This document shows, in pieces, positions 7,880 through 8,853 of a stretch of DNA of 8,853 bases. The stretch's first letter is position 1. Every line of letters begins with the position of its first letter. The translations under genes and the position numbers were made by a program. The notes beneath the pieces are model-generated. The model had not been told where the DNA came from. It did not search any database and worked only from the letters and a program-made list of their open reading frames with translations. Source of the stretch: Flavobacteriales bacterium (GTDB lineage: Bacteria; Bacteroidota; Bacteroidia; Flavobacteriales; PHOS-HE28). The DNA is taken from positions 1-8,853 of the forward strand of contig SSGN01000135.1 in NCBI GenBank assembly GCA_008016945.1. The letters are read 5' to 3'.

Positions 7880-7887
7880 CAACTTCG
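7880..7887 (+). promoter_or_regulatory. Weak candidate -7 box (CAACTTCG) before mce
   Basis: CAACTTCG ends four bases before the mce ATG, the same spacing as TACATTCG before the lipoprotein gene; both read TTCG-N4-ATG. It deviates from TAnnTTTG at two positions and has no clear -33 element. A promoter is nonetheless expected here because a terminator sits immediately upstream. Confidence 0.22.
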
Positions 7888-7891
7888 TCGC

Positions 7892-8296
7892 ATGATCCGT
7901 ATCGAACACATCGGCATCGCCGTGAAGGACCTTGCCGCCGCAGAAGCCCTGTACCACAAGTTGCTCGGTACCGCCAGCTATAAGCGTGAGACCGTGGAAA
8001 GTGAAGGGGTCATCACCTCCTTCTTCCAGGTGGGGCCCAACAAGATCGAGCTGCTGGAGAGCACACGCCCCGACGGACCCATCGCCAAGGCCATCGAGAA
8101 GCGCGGCGAAGGCATCCACCACATCGCCTACGAAGTGGCCGACATCCGCGCGGAGATGATGCGGTTGAAGGCCGAAGGCTTCAGCCTGTTGAACGAGGAG
8201 CCCAAACGCGGGGCGGACAACAAGCTCGTGTGCTTCGTACACCCGAAGAGCGCGGGCGGGGTGCTGGTGGAACTGTGCCAGGAGATCCGCGATTGA
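7892..8296 (+). CDS. mce: Methylmalonyl-CoA epimerase (VOC superfamily), 134 aa
   Basis: Interconverts the (2R) and (2S) forms of methylmalonyl-CoA in the cytoplasm, linking propionyl-CoA carboxylation or succinate-derived propionate formation to methylmalonyl-CoA mutase. The protein is a complete vicinal-oxygen-chelate fold with two paired beta-alpha-beta-beta-beta modules. Module one starts IEHIGIAVKDL (His6) and includes FFQVGPNKIELLE (Glu53); module two starts GIHHIAYEVADI (His77 aligns with His6) and ends GGVLVELCQE (Glu127). His6, Glu53, His77 and Glu127 are in the positions expected for metal ligands; this is by motif, not by structure. The length is typical. The HHIAYEV and PK..GGVLVEL pattern favours the epimerase over other VOC proteins such as glyoxalase I. 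The mutase genes are not in the window. It begins after a terminator and lies 2 bases before the TfoX-like gene, so the two are likely co-transcribed. Confidence 0.93.
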   Translation: MIRIEHIGIAVKDLAAAEALYHKLLGTASYKRETVESEGVITSFFQVGPNKIELLESTRPDGPIAKAIEKRGEGIHHIAYEVADIRAEMMRLKAEGFSLLNEEPKRGADNKLVCFVHPKSAGGVLVELCQEIRD

Positions 8297-8298
8297 CC

Positions 8299-8637
8299 AT
8301 GGCCACACGCAAGGGAACGGCGACTTTCATCCTGGAGTGCTTGGGTCTCCCGGAGCGCTTCAGCGTGAAACCGATGTTCGGCGAGTACGCACTGTATGCC
8401 GACGGTAAGCCGGTGGCCTTCATCTGCGACGACCGGCTCTTGGTGAAGATCCTGCCCGAGAGCGTCGCCCTGGACCATTGCGAGCGCGGGCATCCCTACC
8501 CCGGGTCGAAGGACTACTACCTCGTACCGGAGGACGTGATCAGCAGCGAGCGCAGGCTACCCGCGATCCTGTTGCGGATGGCGGAGGTGCTGCCCATGCC
8601 CAAGGCGAAGAAGAAAGCGACCAAGCGGAAGGGTTAG
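8299..8637 (+). CDS. TfoX/Sxy family N-terminal-domain protein, 112 aa
   Basis: Small protein made of a single TfoX N-terminal domain (PF04993). The signature is VKPMFGEYALYADGKPVAFI (23-42), then CDDRLLVKI (43-51), with KDYYLVPED (71-79) and a helix to about 98. It ends in a Lys/Arg-rich tail (KAKKKATKRKG) that could contact nucleic acid. In gammaproteobacteria TfoX/Sxy co-activates competence genes and also has a C-terminal domain, which is absent here. Stand-alone N-domain proteins are widespread and their role is mostly unknown, so a competence function should not be assumed. The frame is open upstream to an ATG at 8230, but that would overlap mce by 67 bases and add 23 unrelated residues; the ATG at 8299, 2 bases after the mce stop, starts exactly at the domain. 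The stop codon overlaps the convergent HAD gene. Confidence 0.87.
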   Translation: MATRKGTATFILECLGLPERFSVKPMFGEYALYADGKPVAFICDDRLLVKILPESVALDHCERGHPYPGSKDYYLVPEDVISSERRLPAILLRMAEVLPMPKAKKKATKRKG

Positions 8638-8853
8638 TCCAACAACCCCGTCCGGGTCACCAGCCCGATCACATCCTCGTTGGCCAGTTCGAGGTGCTCG
8701 GCGTGCAGGCCGGCGCGGCGTGCGCCGTGCACATGCTGGATGCTGTCGTCGATGAAGAGCGTGCGTTCGGGATGTGCCCCGTGCTGGTCAAGGACGTACA
8801 GGAAGGAGGTGGCATCGGGTTTCCGCTGGCCGATCTCGCAGCTGTAGTAAGCT
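8634..8853 (-). CDS. HAD-family hydrolase, C-terminal part (runs off the right edge)
   Basis: Reading the minus strand from 8852 gives 72 residues and a TAA stop (plus-strand TTA at 8634-8636). The fragment starts AYYSCEIGQRKPD and holds TLFIDDS at residues 31-37, followed by a Gly/Ala-rich stretch (VHGARRAGLHAEHL). These are HAD motif III (Lys11 in RKPD) and motif IV (Asp35-Asp36, magnesium binding). The pattern is that of the subfamily IA enzymes related to YihX (glucose-1-phosphatase-like) and other small phosphatases. The catalytic DxD motif I, motif II, the cap domain and the start lie beyond 8853, so the substrate cannot be judged. The gene converges on the TfoX-like gene, and the two stop codons share bases 8635-8636 within TTAG (8634-8637), leaving no room for a terminator between them. 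Confidence 0.88.
   Translation of the reverse strand, partial: AYYSCEIGQRKPDATSFLYVLDQHGAHPERTLFIDDSIQHVHGARRAGLHAEHLELANEDVIGLVTRTGLLD

Noticed and set aside
8230..8298. Upstream ATG extension of the TfoX-like gene
   Set aside because: It would overlap the 3' end of mce by 67 bases and adds a low-complexity Gly/Arg stretch with no family support.
1..8853. Search for CRISPR arrays, tRNAs, insertion sequences, phage or defence genes
   Set aside because: None seen: no regularly spaced direct repeats, no tRNA-like cloverleaf in the short gaps, and no transposase or integrase motifs.

Overview
The window is ordinary chromosomal DNA from a GC-rich member of the Bacteroidota, most likely a high-GC flavobacterial lineage. 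The clues are a long Bacteroidota-type alpha-2-macroglobulin, no Shine-Dalgarno-like sequence before most starts, promoter boxes of the TAnnTTTG type, and a secreted protein whose C-terminus resembles a type IX secretion sorting domain. This assignment is inferred from protein character; no marker gene is present. Coding density is very high, no gap exceeds about 115 bases, and I see no tRNA, rRNA, CRISPR array, insertion sequence or phage gene.

Layout. Positions 1-5780 (+) hold one very large alpha-2-macroglobulin-like gene, cut at its 5' end by the window edge and carrying an intact thioester motif (CAEQ). After only 18 bases comes a small putative lipoprotein gene (5799-6326), which overlaps by 4 bases (ATGA) a DUF1684-family secreted protein gene (6323-6925). 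These three could be one transcription unit, possibly with an internal promoter before the lipoprotein gene. A 114-base gap follows, carrying a palindrome, a 9-base inverted repeat and a good Bacteroidota-type promoter. It leads into a 261-residue secreted protein (7040-7825) that looks like an N-terminal beta domain, a fibronectin-III-like domain and a sorting-domain-like tail. That gene ends in a clear intrinsic terminator (7846-7876).

Downstream of the terminator is a compact pair: methylmalonyl-CoA epimerase (7892-8296) and, 2 bases later, a TfoX N-terminal-domain protein (8299-8637). A HAD-family hydrolase on the minus strand enters from the right edge (8634-8853) and its stop codon overlaps the TfoX-like stop codon tail to tail in the bases TTAG.

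How they work together. The first four proteins all appear to be envelope or secreted proteins; the alpha-2-macroglobulin would trap proteases in or outside the envelope, and its small neighbours have unknown roles. The epimerase belongs to propionate/methylmalonyl-CoA metabolism and has no obvious link to the envelope genes. I did not find a convincing undescribed system. The items most worth a second look are the envelope cluster behind the macroglobulin, the symmetric sequences in front of the 7040 gene, and the near-leaderless promoter arrangement.
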